Origin: Sphingobacteriia bacterium
GTDB taxonomy: Bacteria; Bacteroidota; Bacteroidia; Chitinophagales; Chitinophagaceae
DNA length: 64,000 nt
Assembly: GCA_017304675.1 (NCBI GenBank)
Contig: JAFKLS010000016.1
Span: forward strand, 434,001-498,000
Reading direction: 5' to 3'
Under the pieces are notes generated by a model. That model saw only the letters and a list, made by a program, of their open reading frames with translations, was not told where the DNA came from and made no database searches. Positions within the stretch are counted from its first letter, which is position 1. Each line of letters begins with the position of its first letter. The translations under genes and the position numbers were made by a program. This document shows positions 1 to 8,588 of the stretch, piece after piece.

Positions 1-804
1 GGAGGCCAGCACGGGCATAAGGTTACCAAATAAGCTTGTTCGTCCTGCACCAATCCTGGCTATGGCGGCATTCCAGCAAAAAAAGCCGATTACCGAATTA
101 CCGATACCCAGGTATAGAAAAGTGATGATGATATTTGTTGTGAAATGAATTGGGGGGCTGTAATGTATTTCCCAAATACTGAAGGGTAATAACATGAGGC
201 TTCCAAGCGAAAAAACTATTGTAAGAAAACCGGTAGGAGAGATGCCTTCTGGCTTTTTGCGTACCAATATATTGTAAACAGCAAATGCCAGTGCACTGGC
301 CAGTATCCAAAGGTCGCCGGTGCTAAACCTGAATTCTTCAAGTTTGTGCAGGCTTCCTTTAGAAATTAAAATGAGGATGCCGGCAACACACAATACCATA
401 CCTGCAATTCTAAAACTATTAATAGCCTCTTTCAAAAAAAAGGCAGCCAAAACGGTTATAAAAATGGGAGAGGCGGTGGTTGCCAACAATACCAGGTTAA
501 TGGCTGTTGAATAGTGGCCTGCCACATATATGAACGTATTAAATAAGCTTACACCGGTTAAAGCACTAAAGAAAAAATAAGTTTTGTTTGATGCGGCAAT
601 TTTAATTTCGGCAAACATCTTTTTAAAGCCTAAAGGTAAAATAACCAGTGTGGCCGTGCCCCAGCGAAAAAAAGCCAAACTAATTGGCGGTACCTGTTGG
701 GCAATGCCTCTCGCAATAACATAATTACCGCTCCAGATAACTACTGTAATAAGTGCAAATAAAAAGCCTAAGTATATATTTTTTTTCTGATGTTCTGTGT
801 TCAT
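1..804 (-). CDS. EamA/DMT-family permease (C-terminus cut by window edge)
   Basis: The frame is open from the ATG at 804 down to base 1, giving 268 visible codons with no stop, so the C-terminus lies outside the window. The translation is very hydrophobic with about nine predicted membrane segments in two similar halves. It begins MNTEHQKKNIYLGFLFALI and has the early WSGNY motif and the FFRWGTATLVIL stretch typical of drug/metabolite transporter (EamA) permeases. The substrate cannot be inferred. The ATG overlaps the TAA of the radical SAM gene by one base (TAATG), so the two are probably co-transcribed and translationally coupled. Family assignment is strong. Confidence 0.87.
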   Translation of the reverse strand, partial: MNTEHQKKNIYLGFLFALITVVIWSGNYVIARGIAQQVPPISLAFFRWGTATLVILPLGFKKMFAEIKIAASNKTYFFFSALTGVSLFNTFIYVAGHYSTAINLVLLATTASPIFITVLAAFFLKEAINSFRIAGMVLCVAGILILISKGSLHKLEEFRFSTGDLWILASALAFAVYNILVRKKPEGISPTGFLTIVFSLGSLMLLPFSIWEIHYSPPIHFTTNIIITFLYLGIGNSVIGFFCWNAAIARIGAGRTSLFGNLMPVLAS

Positions 805-2096
805 TAATGTGCAAAATCTACTTCGTAATTACCTTTTATTCTTTCTATTGGTGGATTGAAGTATCCGAATTTTAAATTTGGAAATTCTTCTCTTATCAAA
901 TCCTGCAATTGTTTAACGCCCATCATTTCTCCTGTTTCAGTAACACCGATTTGTCCGAGATACCAATCAGGATCAATGTTAAAATTTCTCCATTGAATCA
1001 TACTTAAATTCGTTTCTTTAATTAACTTTCTCAAAGCTTCATATTCTTCAACGCTATCTGTCATGCCCGGAAAAACAAAATAGTTAATGCTGGTCCATCC
1101 GCCATAACTGTTCACTACTTTCAAACTTTCAATAATGTCTTCGAACTGATAATTATTCGGGCGATAATATTTTGTATAAATTTCCTTTCTGGCAGAATTG
1201 GTGCTTACACGAATGCTATTTAAACCTGCTTCACATAAAGCTTTCACCGCATCAGGTTTCGAACCATTGGTATTAATGTTGATGCTTCCCTTATCGGTGT
1301 GTTTTCTGATTTCAATAATTGACTCTCTGATGGTTTCCCACATTAACAATGGCTCGCCTTCACAACCTTGTCCGAAACTAATAATAGGGTAAGGTGCATT
1401 CATTAAATGCGGAACAGTAAACTCTACAATTTCTTCTGCTGTGGGTTTAAAAGTTAAACGATCTTGTGTGGAGACGATCGTTTCTTCTTCCGGTTGAAAA
1501 GAAATACAACCAATGCAATTAGCATTGCAAGCAGGAGAGGATGGAACAGGGCATTCCCATCTTCCCATAGCAAAATTTCTTGCAGCAGGACAATTATATG
1601 TATTGCAACAATTATCCATCAAATGTTTCACCAGTCTGTTGTGCGAATAATTTTTGATAAGATAATCGGCGCCGTTTTTAATTTGTACATTATCATATCC
1701 TGCACATTCCTGACGAATATCTTGTTCAATTCTAACAGCAGGAACATAAAAATTTCCGTTATACCAACCCGCTGCTGTATAACAAAACAATGGAAGTGTT
1801 GGTGCATCTTCTGCGGTTTCATAAGCTGCAATAAACAATCCGGTATGAGCCGGTGGAATAAATGCTGCAACAGCCCAACCTTTTTCACACAAACGCATTT
1901 CACCGGTTTCAACATCAATACCAATACCTTTTCTTCCGGGTAATTCATATAAGTTACCGCCATCGGGTAATAAAATCCAATCATTAATATCAATCGGAAA
2001 TGCATCCCAACCGGCACGGCCAACAGCATAGAGAGAAGTATCTTCAAAAATATTTCCTTTGCCGTCTGAATACAATAAATATGGTGAGTGATTCAT
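804..2096 (-). CDS. Radical SAM protein with extra cysteine cluster
   Basis: This is a 430-residue radical SAM enzyme. The CxxxCxxC motif is C190, C194, C197 (CNANCIGC), followed by a conventional barrel with SFGQGCEGEPLL, ININTNGS and IRVSTNSARKEIY segments. The first 190 residues are a separate domain, ending in further cysteines (C163, C164, C169, C182) just ahead of the SAM motif that could bind a second metal site. The substrate is unknown and I do not recognise a named family. It lies upstream of, and overlaps by one base, the EamA permease. Fold and chemistry class are certain; the specific reaction is not. Confidence 0.85.
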   Translation of the reverse strand: MNHSPYLLYSDGKGNIFEDTSLYAVGRAGWDAFPIDINDWILLPDGGNLYELPGRKGIGIDVETGEMRLCEKGWAVAAFIPPAHTGLFIAAYETAEDAPTLPLFCYTAAGWYNGNFYVPAVRIEQDIRQECAGYDNVQIKNGADYLIKNYSHNRLVKHLMDNCCNTYNCPAARNFAMGRWECPVPSSPACNANCIGCISFQPEEETIVSTQDRLTFKPTAEEIVEFTVPHLMNAPYPIISFGQGCEGEPLLMWETIRESIIEIRKHTDKGSININTNGSKPDAVKALCEAGLNSIRVSTNSARKEIYTKYYRPNNYQFEDIIESLKVVNSYGGWTSINYFVFPGMTDSVEEYEALRKLIKETNLSMIQWRNFNIDPDWYLGQIGVTETGEMMGVKQLQDLIREEFPNLKFGYFNPPIERIKGNYEVDFAH

Positions 2097-2103
2097 AAAT
2101 AAG

Positions 2104-2168
2104 AAGTCAAAAATTTAAAATCAAAAGTAAAAACTGCCAATAGCTTTTAGCTTTCAGCCTGCAGCATT
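2104..2168. repeat. Heptad-phased degenerate repeat, two arms
   Basis: Between the radical SAM start and the end of the next gene, the sequence is made of 7-bp units. The left arm (AAnTnAA-like words) starts at 2104, 2111, 2118, 2125 and 2132. The right arm (TAGCTTT, TAGCTTT, then two CAGCnTn words) starts at 2141, 2148, 2155 and 2162. The right arm contains the stop codon (2147-2149) and the last codons of the 2147-2737 gene. Same class as the arrays near 12.0, 14.0, 14.35, 15.2, 19.95, 23.5, 25.4, 27.0 and 41.28 kb. Confidence 0.7.
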
Positions 2169-2737
2169 TTAGCACAAAAAATATTGAACTCTTCTTCGGT
2201 CTCTTTCAATACAGCTTCATTGATTTCTTTTTGTAACAATTTATTATTCTTGAAATCAAGTGTAAGCATACCATCTTTCATTACTACATTATTCATCTCG
2301 CCCCAGCTAAAACTTTTTTCGGGAAATGTATTCATTACAATTTCTTCCGCATCAAAGGCAATTTCAGGCGATACTTTAACCGGCTTTTCCAAAACGGCAA
2401 CAACCAGGTAAGCAATAAAAAAATAAAAACCGCCTGGATAGAGGTACCAGCCTAATGCAGCGGCTGTTAAACCAAGCCTGTAATAATAGTTTTTCTTTAC
2501 ACTTTTTAAGTAGGCACAATATAATAGCCACAACAATACAAGTAGGGCAAAAAGCAGGAACCTGAACCCGGGATTAAGTATAAGAGAAACCTTATATGCT
2601 TTTAACAGAACAATGCCTTTATACGTAAAGGCCAGGAAAGCGATTAATAATAAAAGCTGGCTTATATTATTGATTTTGTTTGATGTTGTGCTTTTTAGCT
2701 CAACAACATAATGATAGGTTTTTTGCGGGGCTCTCAT
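2147..2737 (-). CDS. Small integral membrane protein, unknown function
   Basis: This is a 196-residue protein that I do not recognise by name. About four membrane helices lie at residues 26-46, 56-78 and 86-115. A soluble C-terminal part of about 75 residues follows; its alternating strands (FSWGEMNNVVMKDGMLTLDF) look like a PH-type or YcxB-like fold, which is only a fold guess. The last residues (LQAES) are encoded by a heptad-repeat array, so the C-terminus is probably not conserved. It runs divergently from ccmE with a 121-bp gap. Confidence 0.7.
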   Translation of the reverse strand: MRAPQKTYHYVVELKSTTSNKINNISQLLLLIAFLAFTYKGIVLLKAYKVSLILNPGFRFLLFALLVLLWLLYCAYLKSVKKNYYYRLGLTAAALGWYLYPGGFYFFIAYLVVAVLEKPVKVSPEIAFDAEEIVMNTFPEKSFSWGEMNNVVMKDGMLTLDFKNNKLLQKEINEAVLKETEEEFNIFCAKMLQAES

Positions 2738-2831
2738 AAAGTGTGCAAAAATAAAGGTTAATAATTTGTTGAGACTTGGAACCTTTCGTGTATTTCCTGA
2801 TAAAGGTCAATACATGAACAGTAATTAGGGC

Positions 2832-2839
2832 TATTTTTG
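2832..2839 (+). promoter_or_regulatory. Candidate -7 box for ccmE
   Basis: TATTTTTG fits the Bacteroidota TAnnTTTG -7 consensus and ends 19 bp before the ccmE ATG. No clear TTTG -33 element at the right distance was found. Confidence 0.35.
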
Positions 2840-2858
2840 CGCAGAAATTGATTGATTT

Positions 2859-3260
2859 ATGAAGAAAACAAATATCATCGCCCTGGTTTGTATTGCAGCG
2901 GCTATTGTAGCGCTGATTAGCTATACCGGCAGTTTAACCACTTACGAAACAATTGCTTCAGCCAAACAAAAAGAGGGAAGGTTTGTTAATTTAATTGCCA
3001 AAATAGATCACTCCCAACCAGTTGAGTATGACGCCGTTAAGAATCCGAACTACCTTTCTTTTACTGCAATTGATACTTTGGGTAATACCGTAAAAGTTGT
3101 TTTTCATAACAGCAAGCCTACAGATATGGAGAAGAGTGAAAGAGTGGTTTTAAAAGGAAAGATGCTGGAAGGTGAGTTCGATTGTAAGGAAATATTATTA
3201 AAATGTCCTTCTAAGTATAAAGACGATGTGAAAGTGGTTTCAAAAAGCGTAAATTCCTAA
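2859..3260 (+). CDS. ccmE: Cytochrome c maturation protein CcmE, Cys-type heme site
   Basis: This is a 133-residue periplasmic heme chaperone. It has an N-terminal membrane anchor (residues 5-24) and then an OB-fold beta-barrel domain (FVNLIAKID, LSFTAIDTLGNTVKVVF, VVLKGKMLEGEF). In the canonical protein a histidine in HxxxY binds heme covalently. Here the equivalent motif is CPSKY (C116, Y120), matching the Cys-type CcmE known from some other bacteria and archaea. It is followed at 90 bp by ccmF, its partner in heme delivery to apocytochromes. ccmA, B, C and D are not in the window. Confidence 0.9.
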   Translation: MKKTNIIALVCIAAAIVALISYTGSLTTYETIASAKQKEGRFVNLIAKIDHSQPVEYDAVKNPNYLSFTAIDTLGNTVKVVFHNSKPTDMEKSERVVLKGKMLEGEFDCKEILLKCPSKYKDDVKVVSKSVNS

Positions 3261-3350
3261 TCAAACAATTTTGCCACACTAAAAGAAGTGAAACACTGTT
3301 TTGAATAATGAAACATATTGTTTCCTTCTAATAAGGTACCTTTTATCAAC

Positions 3351-5780
3351 ATGCAATACAACGGAGAACACCTTTTGCCCGGCCAGTTAGGTCATTTTTT
3401 AGTTATTCTTTCTTTGGTTTGTTCAATAGTAGCAACTGTTGCTTTTTTTAAAGCAAATAAATTGCAATTGACTACCGATAAATCAGGCTGGTTAAAATTA
3501 GCAAGGGCCAGCTTTCTGGTAGAAACCATTTCCATATTTACAGTTTTTGGTATTCTCTACTTTATTGTTGCAGGGCATTATCATGAGTACTTTTTTGCAT
3601 GGAACCATTCATCCCGTTCTTTACAAACAAGGTATTTATTGGCTTGTATTTGGGAAGATCAGTCGGGCAGCTTTTTGCTGTGGAGTATCTGGCATTGTGT
3701 ATTGGGCTGGATAATTATCTGGAAAAACAAAACCTGGGAAGCTCCGGTATTAACCATTATTAATTTTGCGCAGTTCTGCATAGCCACAATGTTATTAGGC
3801 ATTTACTTTTTTGATGTGAAGATTGGTAGCGACCCATTTATTCTTTGGCGCCACAGTATGCCCGATTTACCTTTATTTGCCAATCCTGATTATTTAAAAT
3901 TACCCAAGGTTTTTGAAGGTAATGACCTGAATACCCTGTTGCAGAATTATTGGATGGTTATTCACCCGCCTATTTTATTCCTGGGTTTTGCATCTTGCAT
4001 TATACCATTTGGTTTTGCATACGGAGGATTAGTAAATAAAAACCACGATTGGTATAAACCGGCTATACCCTGGGCTTCCTTCTCTGCGGCAGTGTTGGGG
4101 GCGGGAATTATGATGGGTGCTGCCTGGGCATACGAAAGTTTATCTTTCGGGGGTTATTGGGCATGGGACCCTGTGGAAAATGCCTCATTGGTTCCCTGGA
4201 TCACTTTAGTGGCAGGGCTACATACTAACATTATTTATAAAGGAACCGGATATTCATTGCGCAGTACCTATTTCTTTTATATTATCTCATTTACGTTGGT
4301 GTTGTATTCCACTTTCTTAACAAGGAGTGGTGTTTTAGGAGATACTTCTGTACATGCATTTACCGGCGCTGATATGACAGTGCAACTGGTTTTATTTGTG
4401 CTTGTATTTTTTATACCCATTATGGTTCTGTTCTTTAAAAACTATAAAGCCATTCCGTCTATTCAAAAAGAAGAAAGTACTTACAGCAGGGAATTTTGGA
4501 TGTTTATTGGCGCTTTGGTTTTATTTCTTTCGGCCATCATTATCATAGCAAAAACATCTACACCTGTATTCAACAAAATATTCAAAACAAATATCGCTCC
4601 GCCGGAAGACCCGGTTTTTGCATATAATCAGATTCAGGTTTTTGTAGCCATTATTATAGGTATGCTTACAGCAGTGGGGCAATATTTTAAATTTAAGAAC
4701 ACGCCGGCCAAAATGTTCTCACAGAAAATTTTATGGCCAACTCTACTATCACTGGTAATTAGTATTGCCATTAGTGTTTGGGGGCATATAAGCTACGATA
4801 AAAAGGGTATTGGTTTTTTAGCTGCCATTCATGTAGCCATTTTTGCAAGTGTATATGCAACAATAGCAAATGCAGCATATATATGGACAGCATTAAAGGG
4901 TAAAATGAGGTCGGCCGGGGCTTCTGTGGCTCACGTAGGCTTTGGGCTGGTATTGTTGGGTGTTCTTATTTCTTCTGCCAAAAAGCAAGTGCTTAGCTGG
5001 AATACTACCGGTATTACCGTGTTAAGCAAAACGGCAAGTGAAGACCCCGCAGAGAATATAACCCTCTTTAAAGGCATTAAAACAGACATGGGCAAATACC
5101 ATGTTACGTATGTTACAGATACATTTAATGCTTATGAAAGAAAAAGGTTTTACGAACTGGAATTTGAAACGAAAGATGGAAAAGAAAAATTCAGCTTGTA
5201 TCCGGATGTGATTAAGAATAACAAGGGAATGGAAGGGTTTGCAGCTAATCCTGCATCTAAACACTATTGGAATAAGGACATTTTTGTGTATATATCTTCT
5301 TTTTTAGGTGCTGCCAATAATGATACCACCAAGTTTGATAGTCGTATCCTGAAAACGGGGGATACTTCTTTTTACTCGTCTGGTTTTTTCGTTGTGAACA
5401 AGGCGAACTTTAATCCGGCGGAATTTCAGTCAAAATATATTCCCGGGGAAAAAGCTGTTTTTTTAGATGTTGATGTTGTGGCCAAAAACGGGCAGAAATA
5501 CAAAGCCAATCCGGGTATTGCTATTAGTAAAGATGGCTTAAGCATTAGGGCTATCCCAGACACTGTTGTGGGGCAGAGCCTGATTTTTAACTTTAATAAA
5601 GTAACTGAAAAAGGCCAGTTAGATGTTGGCATTAAGGAAACAGGTTCACTGAAAGACCTGGTAACTTTAAAAGTGTACGAATTTCCAATGATCAATGTTT
5701 TATGGATTGGCGTAATTGTGATGATAGTTGGTTTTGTAATGAGTATTAGGAAAAGGATCTTACAATTTTCTAAAGCTTAG
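3351..5780 (+). CDS. ccmF: Cytochrome c heme lyase CcmF/CcsA-type subunit
   Basis: This large polytopic membrane protein (809 residues from this start) attaches heme to apocytochrome c in the periplasm. It has many membrane helices, the tryptophan-rich WWD signature (GGYWAWDPVENASLVPW, about residue 265), conserved histidines (VIHPPILFLG), and a final periplasmic domain before a last helix. An in-frame TTG at 3318 would add 11 polar residues, but the ATG at 3351 (MQYNGEHLLPGQLG) matches the usual CcmF start and is preferred. It lies directly downstream of ccmE and is probably in the same transcript. Confidence 0.92.
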   Translation: MQYNGEHLLPGQLGHFLVILSLVCSIVATVAFFKANKLQLTTDKSGWLKLARASFLVETISIFTVFGILYFIVAGHYHEYFFAWNHSSRSLQTRYLLACIWEDQSGSFLLWSIWHCVLGWIIIWKNKTWEAPVLTIINFAQFCIATMLLGIYFFDVKIGSDPFILWRHSMPDLPLFANPDYLKLPKVFEGNDLNTLLQNYWMVIHPPILFLGFASCIIPFGFAYGGLVNKNHDWYKPAIPWASFSAAVLGAGIMMGAAWAYESLSFGGYWAWDPVENASLVPWITLVAGLHTNIIYKGTGYSLRSTYFFYIISFTLVLYSTFLTRSGVLGDTSVHAFTGADMTVQLVLFVLVFFIPIMVLFFKNYKAIPSIQKEESTYSREFWMFIGALVLFLSAIIIIAKTSTPVFNKIFKTNIAPPEDPVFAYNQIQVFVAIIIGMLTAVGQYFKFKNTPAKMFSQKILWPTLLSLVISIAISVWGHISYDKKGIGFLAAIHVAIFASVYATIANAAYIWTALKGKMRSAGASVAHVGFGLVLLGVLISSAKKQVLSWNTTGITVLSKTASEDPAENITLFKGIKTDMGKYHVTYVTDTFNAYERKRFYELEFETKDGKEKFSLYPDVIKNNKGMEGFAANPASKHYWNKDIFVYISSFLGAANNDTTKFDSRILKTGDTSFYSSGFFVVNKANFNPAEFQSKYIPGEKAVFLDVDVVAKNGQKYKANPGIAISKDGLSIRAIPDTVVGQSLIFNFNKVTEKGQLDVGIKETGSLKDLVTLKVYEFPMINVLWIGVIVMIVGFVMSIRKRILQFSKA

Positions 5781-5836
5781 GTTACTTTTTACGGCATGCA
5801 GCATTAATTAAAAAGCAATTATCTTATTTTTAAGTA

Positions 5837-6457
5837 ATGAACGGCTGCAAACGATATGGGTTCCTTTGTTTTATTGTAATAGCCTGTTGCATTTTTCACA
5901 ATGCTTCTCACGCACAAACAGGTATATACGATACGGTAAAAGTGTATGCTTATGTTACACCCCAGGGTGATACCATTCCCATGAGCTATTTGCCCGGTGT
6001 TTTGGTAGAAGGCAAAATGAATGCCCAGCAAAGGAGGGCTTTTGCTGAATGGACAAGATTGAGGAATGCGGTTTATGTTACTTATCCTTATGCCAAAGCT
6101 GCATCAAGAATCATGAAAGATATTAATGCAAGGCTGGTTAATGTTACAGATAGAAAACAACGTAAGGCCATTATTCGCTCCAGGGAAAAAGAATTACGCA
6201 AAGAGTTTACAGATAAACTAACCAATCTTTCTATTTACCAGGGTAAAGTATTAATGAAGCTTATTTACCGGGAAACAGGAAACAGTTGCTATGAGATTAT
6301 TGATGAATACAAAGGAAGCTTTAATGCTGTTCTTTATCAATCAATAGCTTTTGTTTTTGGTACAAGCTTAAAGCAGTTATACGATGCGAATGGAAAAGAT
6401 GCAGATATGGAAAAGATTGTGAAAGATGTTGAAAGAATGTATGGGTACCGTGGCTAA
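5837..6457 (+). CDS. DUF4294 exported protein
   Basis: A 206-residue protein with a signal peptide ending near HNASHAQ (residue 27). The body matches the Bacteroidota family DUF4294: GDTIPMSYLPGVLV at the start of the mature part, then a basic helical region (RLRNAVYVTYPYAKAA, RKQRKAIIRSREKEL) and a C-terminal IYRETG and GSFNA segment. Function is unknown. It may be the last gene of the ccmE-ccmF direction, after a 56-bp gap. Its TAA overlaps the stop codon of the convergent aat gene by four bases (6454-6457). Confidence 0.85.
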   Translation: MNGCKRYGFLCFIVIACCIFHNASHAQTGIYDTVKVYAYVTPQGDTIPMSYLPGVLVEGKMNAQQRRAFAEWTRLRNAVYVTYPYAKAASRIMKDINARLVNVTDRKQRKAIIRSREKELRKEFTDKLTNLSIYQGKVLMKLIYRETGNSCYEIIDEYKGSFNAVLYQSIAFVFGTSLKQLYDANGKDADMEKIVKDVERMYGYRG

Positions 6458-7098
6458 ATATAAGATTCCAGCAATTGTAAAAACTGTTCCCGCATAATCA
6501 TCCTTGCTCCTAAACTTTCTAAATGCTCTGTATACACCTGGCAATCTATTACCTTAATATCCCTTTCTTTTAAATATTCTATAAACCTGATGAATGCAAA
6601 TTTGCTAGCATTTGCTTTTGTACTGAACATACTTTCACCAAAAAAAACCTTTCCTAAAAGTAAGCCATATAAGCCGCCAACCAATTCGTTATGATGCCAT
6701 GCTTCTGCACTATACGCATACCCGTCTTTGTTTAGCTGAGAATAAGTGTTAATGATGTCGTTATTAATCCAGGTTCCTTCCTGGTCTTTCCTGTTTACGG
6801 TTCTGCACTTATGAATCACCTCTGCAAAGGCGGTATTGATGGTGAAATCGAAAGTATTTTTCTTTAAAACAGAGCGCATGCTTTTGCTTACAATAACATC
6901 ATCAGGAAATAAAACAAACCTGGGGTTGGGGCACCACCAAAGTGGCACATCACCATCATACCAGGGGAAAATACCTTTTTGATATGCTTGTAAAATCCTT
7001 TCTTTAGAAAGATCACCTCCCATAGCCAATAAACCATCCGGTAGAGATTCTTCAACCGGCGGGAACCATATTTTATCATCTAAAACATGAAGGGGCAT
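6454..7098 (-). CDS. aat: Leucyl/phenylalanyl-tRNA--protein transferase
   Basis: Aat transfers Leu or Phe from tRNA to proteins with N-terminal Lys or Arg, creating N-degrons. Family signatures include WFPPVEESLPDGLLAMGGDL, YQKGIFPWY, WWCPNPRFVL, GTWINNDI, SAEAWHHNELVGGLYG, and the C-terminal IDCQVYTEHLESLGA. The ATG at 7098 (MPLHVLDDKIWF) gives 214 residues and the expected start; a TTG at 7146 would add 16 hydrophobic residues absent from the family. It follows clpS by 53 bp on the same strand, so the enzyme that makes the degron and the adaptor that reads it form a probable two-gene operon. Confidence 0.95.
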   Translation of the reverse strand: MPLHVLDDKIWFPPVEESLPDGLLAMGGDLSKERILQAYQKGIFPWYDGDVPLWWCPNPRFVLFPDDVIVSKSMRSVLKKNTFDFTINTAFAEVIHKCRTVNRKDQEGTWINNDIINTYSQLNKDGYAYSAEAWHHNELVGGLYGLLLGKVFFGESMFSTKANASKFAFIRFIEYLKERDIKVIDCQVYTEHLESLGARMIMREQFLQLLESYI

Positions 7099-7151
7099 AA
7101 TTATCTCAGAGAAAAAATAAAAATGAATGATAGCGCTTATTGCCAATAATA

Positions 7152-7469
7152 CTAATAGCTATTCTTTTGTTGCAGTTCTTCAATGGTAGCGCCTATGCCT
7201 CTTTCGGTAATGGCATCGCACATGGGTTTTAAGATATCATAGTCGCCATGTTTTACAGCATACTTTCCTTTTGTGTGTATAATCATGGCACATTGCTCTG
7301 CCTGCTCTTCAGAATGGTTACAAACATCAATCAATGTTTCTATCACCCATTCAAATGTATTCACTTCATCATTCCAAACAATTAAACTCATAGGGAAATC
7401 AAAAGTTGTGCTTACAACCACTTCGCTTTCCTCCCAGGGAGTTTCACTTGTGTTATGATTTAGGTTCAT
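7152..7469 (-). CDS. clpS: ATP-dependent Clp protease adaptor ClpS
   Basis: A 105-residue adaptor that binds N-terminal Leu, Phe, Tyr or Trp residues and hands substrates to ClpAP. The core has the family motifs LIVWNDEVNTFEWVIE (the N-degron pocket) and the helix with HSEEQAEQCAMIIHTKGKY. The N-terminal 25 residues form the usual acidic, disordered extension. It lies upstream of aat in the same direction. Confidence 0.95.
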   Translation of the reverse strand: MNLNHNTSETPWEESEVVVSTTFDFPMSLIVWNDEVNTFEWVIETLIDVCNHSEEQAEQCAMIIHTKGKYAVKHGDYDILKPMCDAITERGIGATIEELQQKNSY

Positions 7470-7492
7470 GAAACAAAATTAATCAGAAACAA

Positions 7493-7531
7493 TACATAAA
7501 AGAAAACCTCACAATTAATTTGTGAGGTTTT
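7493..7531 (-). terminator. Rho-independent terminator of tRNA-Val
   Basis: A perfect 11-bp stem (7504-7514 with 7520-7530, 5-base loop) begins two bases after the tRNA 3' end on the minus strand and is followed by a T-rich tract (TTTCTTTTA). Confidence 0.8.
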
Positions 7532-7532
7532 G

Positions 7533-7607
7533 TGGGAGTTGACGGGTTCGAACCGCCGACCCTCTGCTTGTAAGGCAGATGCTCTAAACCAGCTGAGCTA
7601 AACTCCC
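7533..7607 (-). tRNA. tRNA-Val (anticodon UAC)
   Basis: A complete cloverleaf reads on the minus strand. The acceptor stem is GGGAGTT paired with AACTCCC, with discriminator A at 7533. The D arm contains AGCTCAGCTGGTTTAGAGC. The anticodon stem TCTGC/GCAGA encloses the loop CTTACAA, giving anticodon TAC. The T arm contains GGTTCGAACC. The 3' CCA is not encoded. Length is 75 nt. Confidence 0.96.
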
Positions 7608-7663
7608 TTTTCCCGTTTGGGAGTGCAAATATAGAATCTCTGATATTTCTACCAAAAATTTTT

Positions 7664-7954
7664 TTAATTAAATTGTAAAGCGGGTAAACGGTAATGTTGA
7701 GAATCGTAAACAAATAATTCTTCTATCTCATATGTCCAGTATTTATATAATGGAGATTTTGAAAGAAGTGTATCTGCTTCTGCTTTATCTTTTGCATTAA
7801 TAGTAATCCAGCAGGTTTGGCTTTCCATGCTTACTGCATAGCTATCTAATGTTCCTTTATTCAATAAGAAATTAATATAGGTTCTGTGTGGCGGCACAAA
7901 GCTCATGAATTGCTCATCCATAAAAAATTTGATAATGGCCTGAAACTTTTTCAT
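7664..7954 (-). CDS. Small YCII/muconolactone-isomerase-like protein
   Basis: A 96-residue cytosolic protein with no signal peptide. The pattern MKKFQAIIKFFMDEQF, then VPPHRTYINFLLNKGTLDSYAVS, then WITINAKDKAEADTLLSKSPLYKYWTYEIEELFVYD is that of the dimeric alpha/beta-barrel superfamily (YCII or muconolactone delta-isomerase-like). The catalytic role is unknown. It is transcribed toward tRNA-Val, 56 bp away. Confidence 0.7.
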   Translation of the reverse strand: MKKFQAIIKFFMDEQFMSFVPPHRTYINFLLNKGTLDSYAVSMESQTCWITINAKDKAEADTLLSKSPLYKYWTYEIEELFVYDSQHYRLPALQFN

Positions 7955-8076
7955 ACTTCACATTTTTAAAAATAAAAGCAATAACTATGCGGAAGCGTTT
8001 CAAGTGGCAAACTGTCATTCAAGTTAATGAATTCTTTCTATATCATTCTTTTAATTTCGAATAAAAATCAGCATAT

Positions 8077-8406
8077 ATGAAAACAATAGGTCTATTATTA
8101 TTGTCTAATATTTTTATGACAATTGCATGGTATGGTCATTTAAAAGATAGGGGGTTGCCATTATGGAAAGCTATTTTAATCAGTTGGGGCATTGCTTTTT
8201 TCGAATACTGCCTGATGGTACCTGCCAACAGGGCCGGTTATTTTAGCGGATTGAATGGCTTTCAATTGAAAATAATTCAGGAAGTGATTACGCTTATTGT
8301 TTTTTCTGTATTTGCAGTTGTTTATTTGAAAGAAGCTTTTGAGCTTAAATACCTTATTAGCTTTTGCTTTATTATTGGAGCCGTTTATTTTGCTTTTAAA
8401 AAATAA
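8077..8406 (+). CDS. DUF486 (DMT superfamily) small membrane protein
   Basis: A 109-residue protein with four predicted membrane helices. It matches the DUF486 family closely: MKTIGLLLLSNIFMTIAWYGHLK, then WGIAFFEYCLMVPANRAGY, QLKIIQEVITLIVF and FAVVYLKEAFELKY. These proteins are short relatives of drug/metabolite transporters; substrate unknown. Monocistronic, ending in a terminator. Confidence 0.88.
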   Translation: MKTIGLLLLSNIFMTIAWYGHLKDRGLPLWKAILISWGIAFFEYCLMVPANRAGYFSGLNGFQLKIIQEVITLIVFSVFAVVYLKEAFELKYLISFCFIIGAVYFAFKK

Positions 8407-8435
8407 AGCACTCCGGAAAACCGGAATGCTTATTT
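8406..8435 (+). terminator. Rho-independent terminator after DUF486 gene
   Basis: An 11-bp stem with one mismatch (8406-8416 with 8421-8431, AAAA loop, GC-rich top) starts at the stop codon and is followed by ATTT. Confidence 0.7.
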
Positions 8436-8588
8436 AACCCTGCTGCATAAAAAAAACGAACTTTAAATAATATATATGTTTACCGGATAAGTTGTTATAA
8501 TAAATAACCCAACAGGTACCGAAAATTGTGTTTATCACTATTGGGGCAATCATTAGACCCAAGGAGATTGTAAAGGTTTAACAGCTTG

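Noticed and set aside
1464..1943. 159-codon open frame opposite the radical SAM gene
   Set aside because: Fully antisense to a well-supported enzyme gene; composition is what a complementary strand produces.
3318..3350. Upstream TTG start for ccmF
   Set aside because: Adds 11 polar residues not typical of CcmF; the ATG at 3351 gives the expected N-terminus.
7483..7713. Minus-strand frame across the tRNA-Val gene
   Set aside because: Overlaps a clear tRNA and its terminator; no family resemblance.
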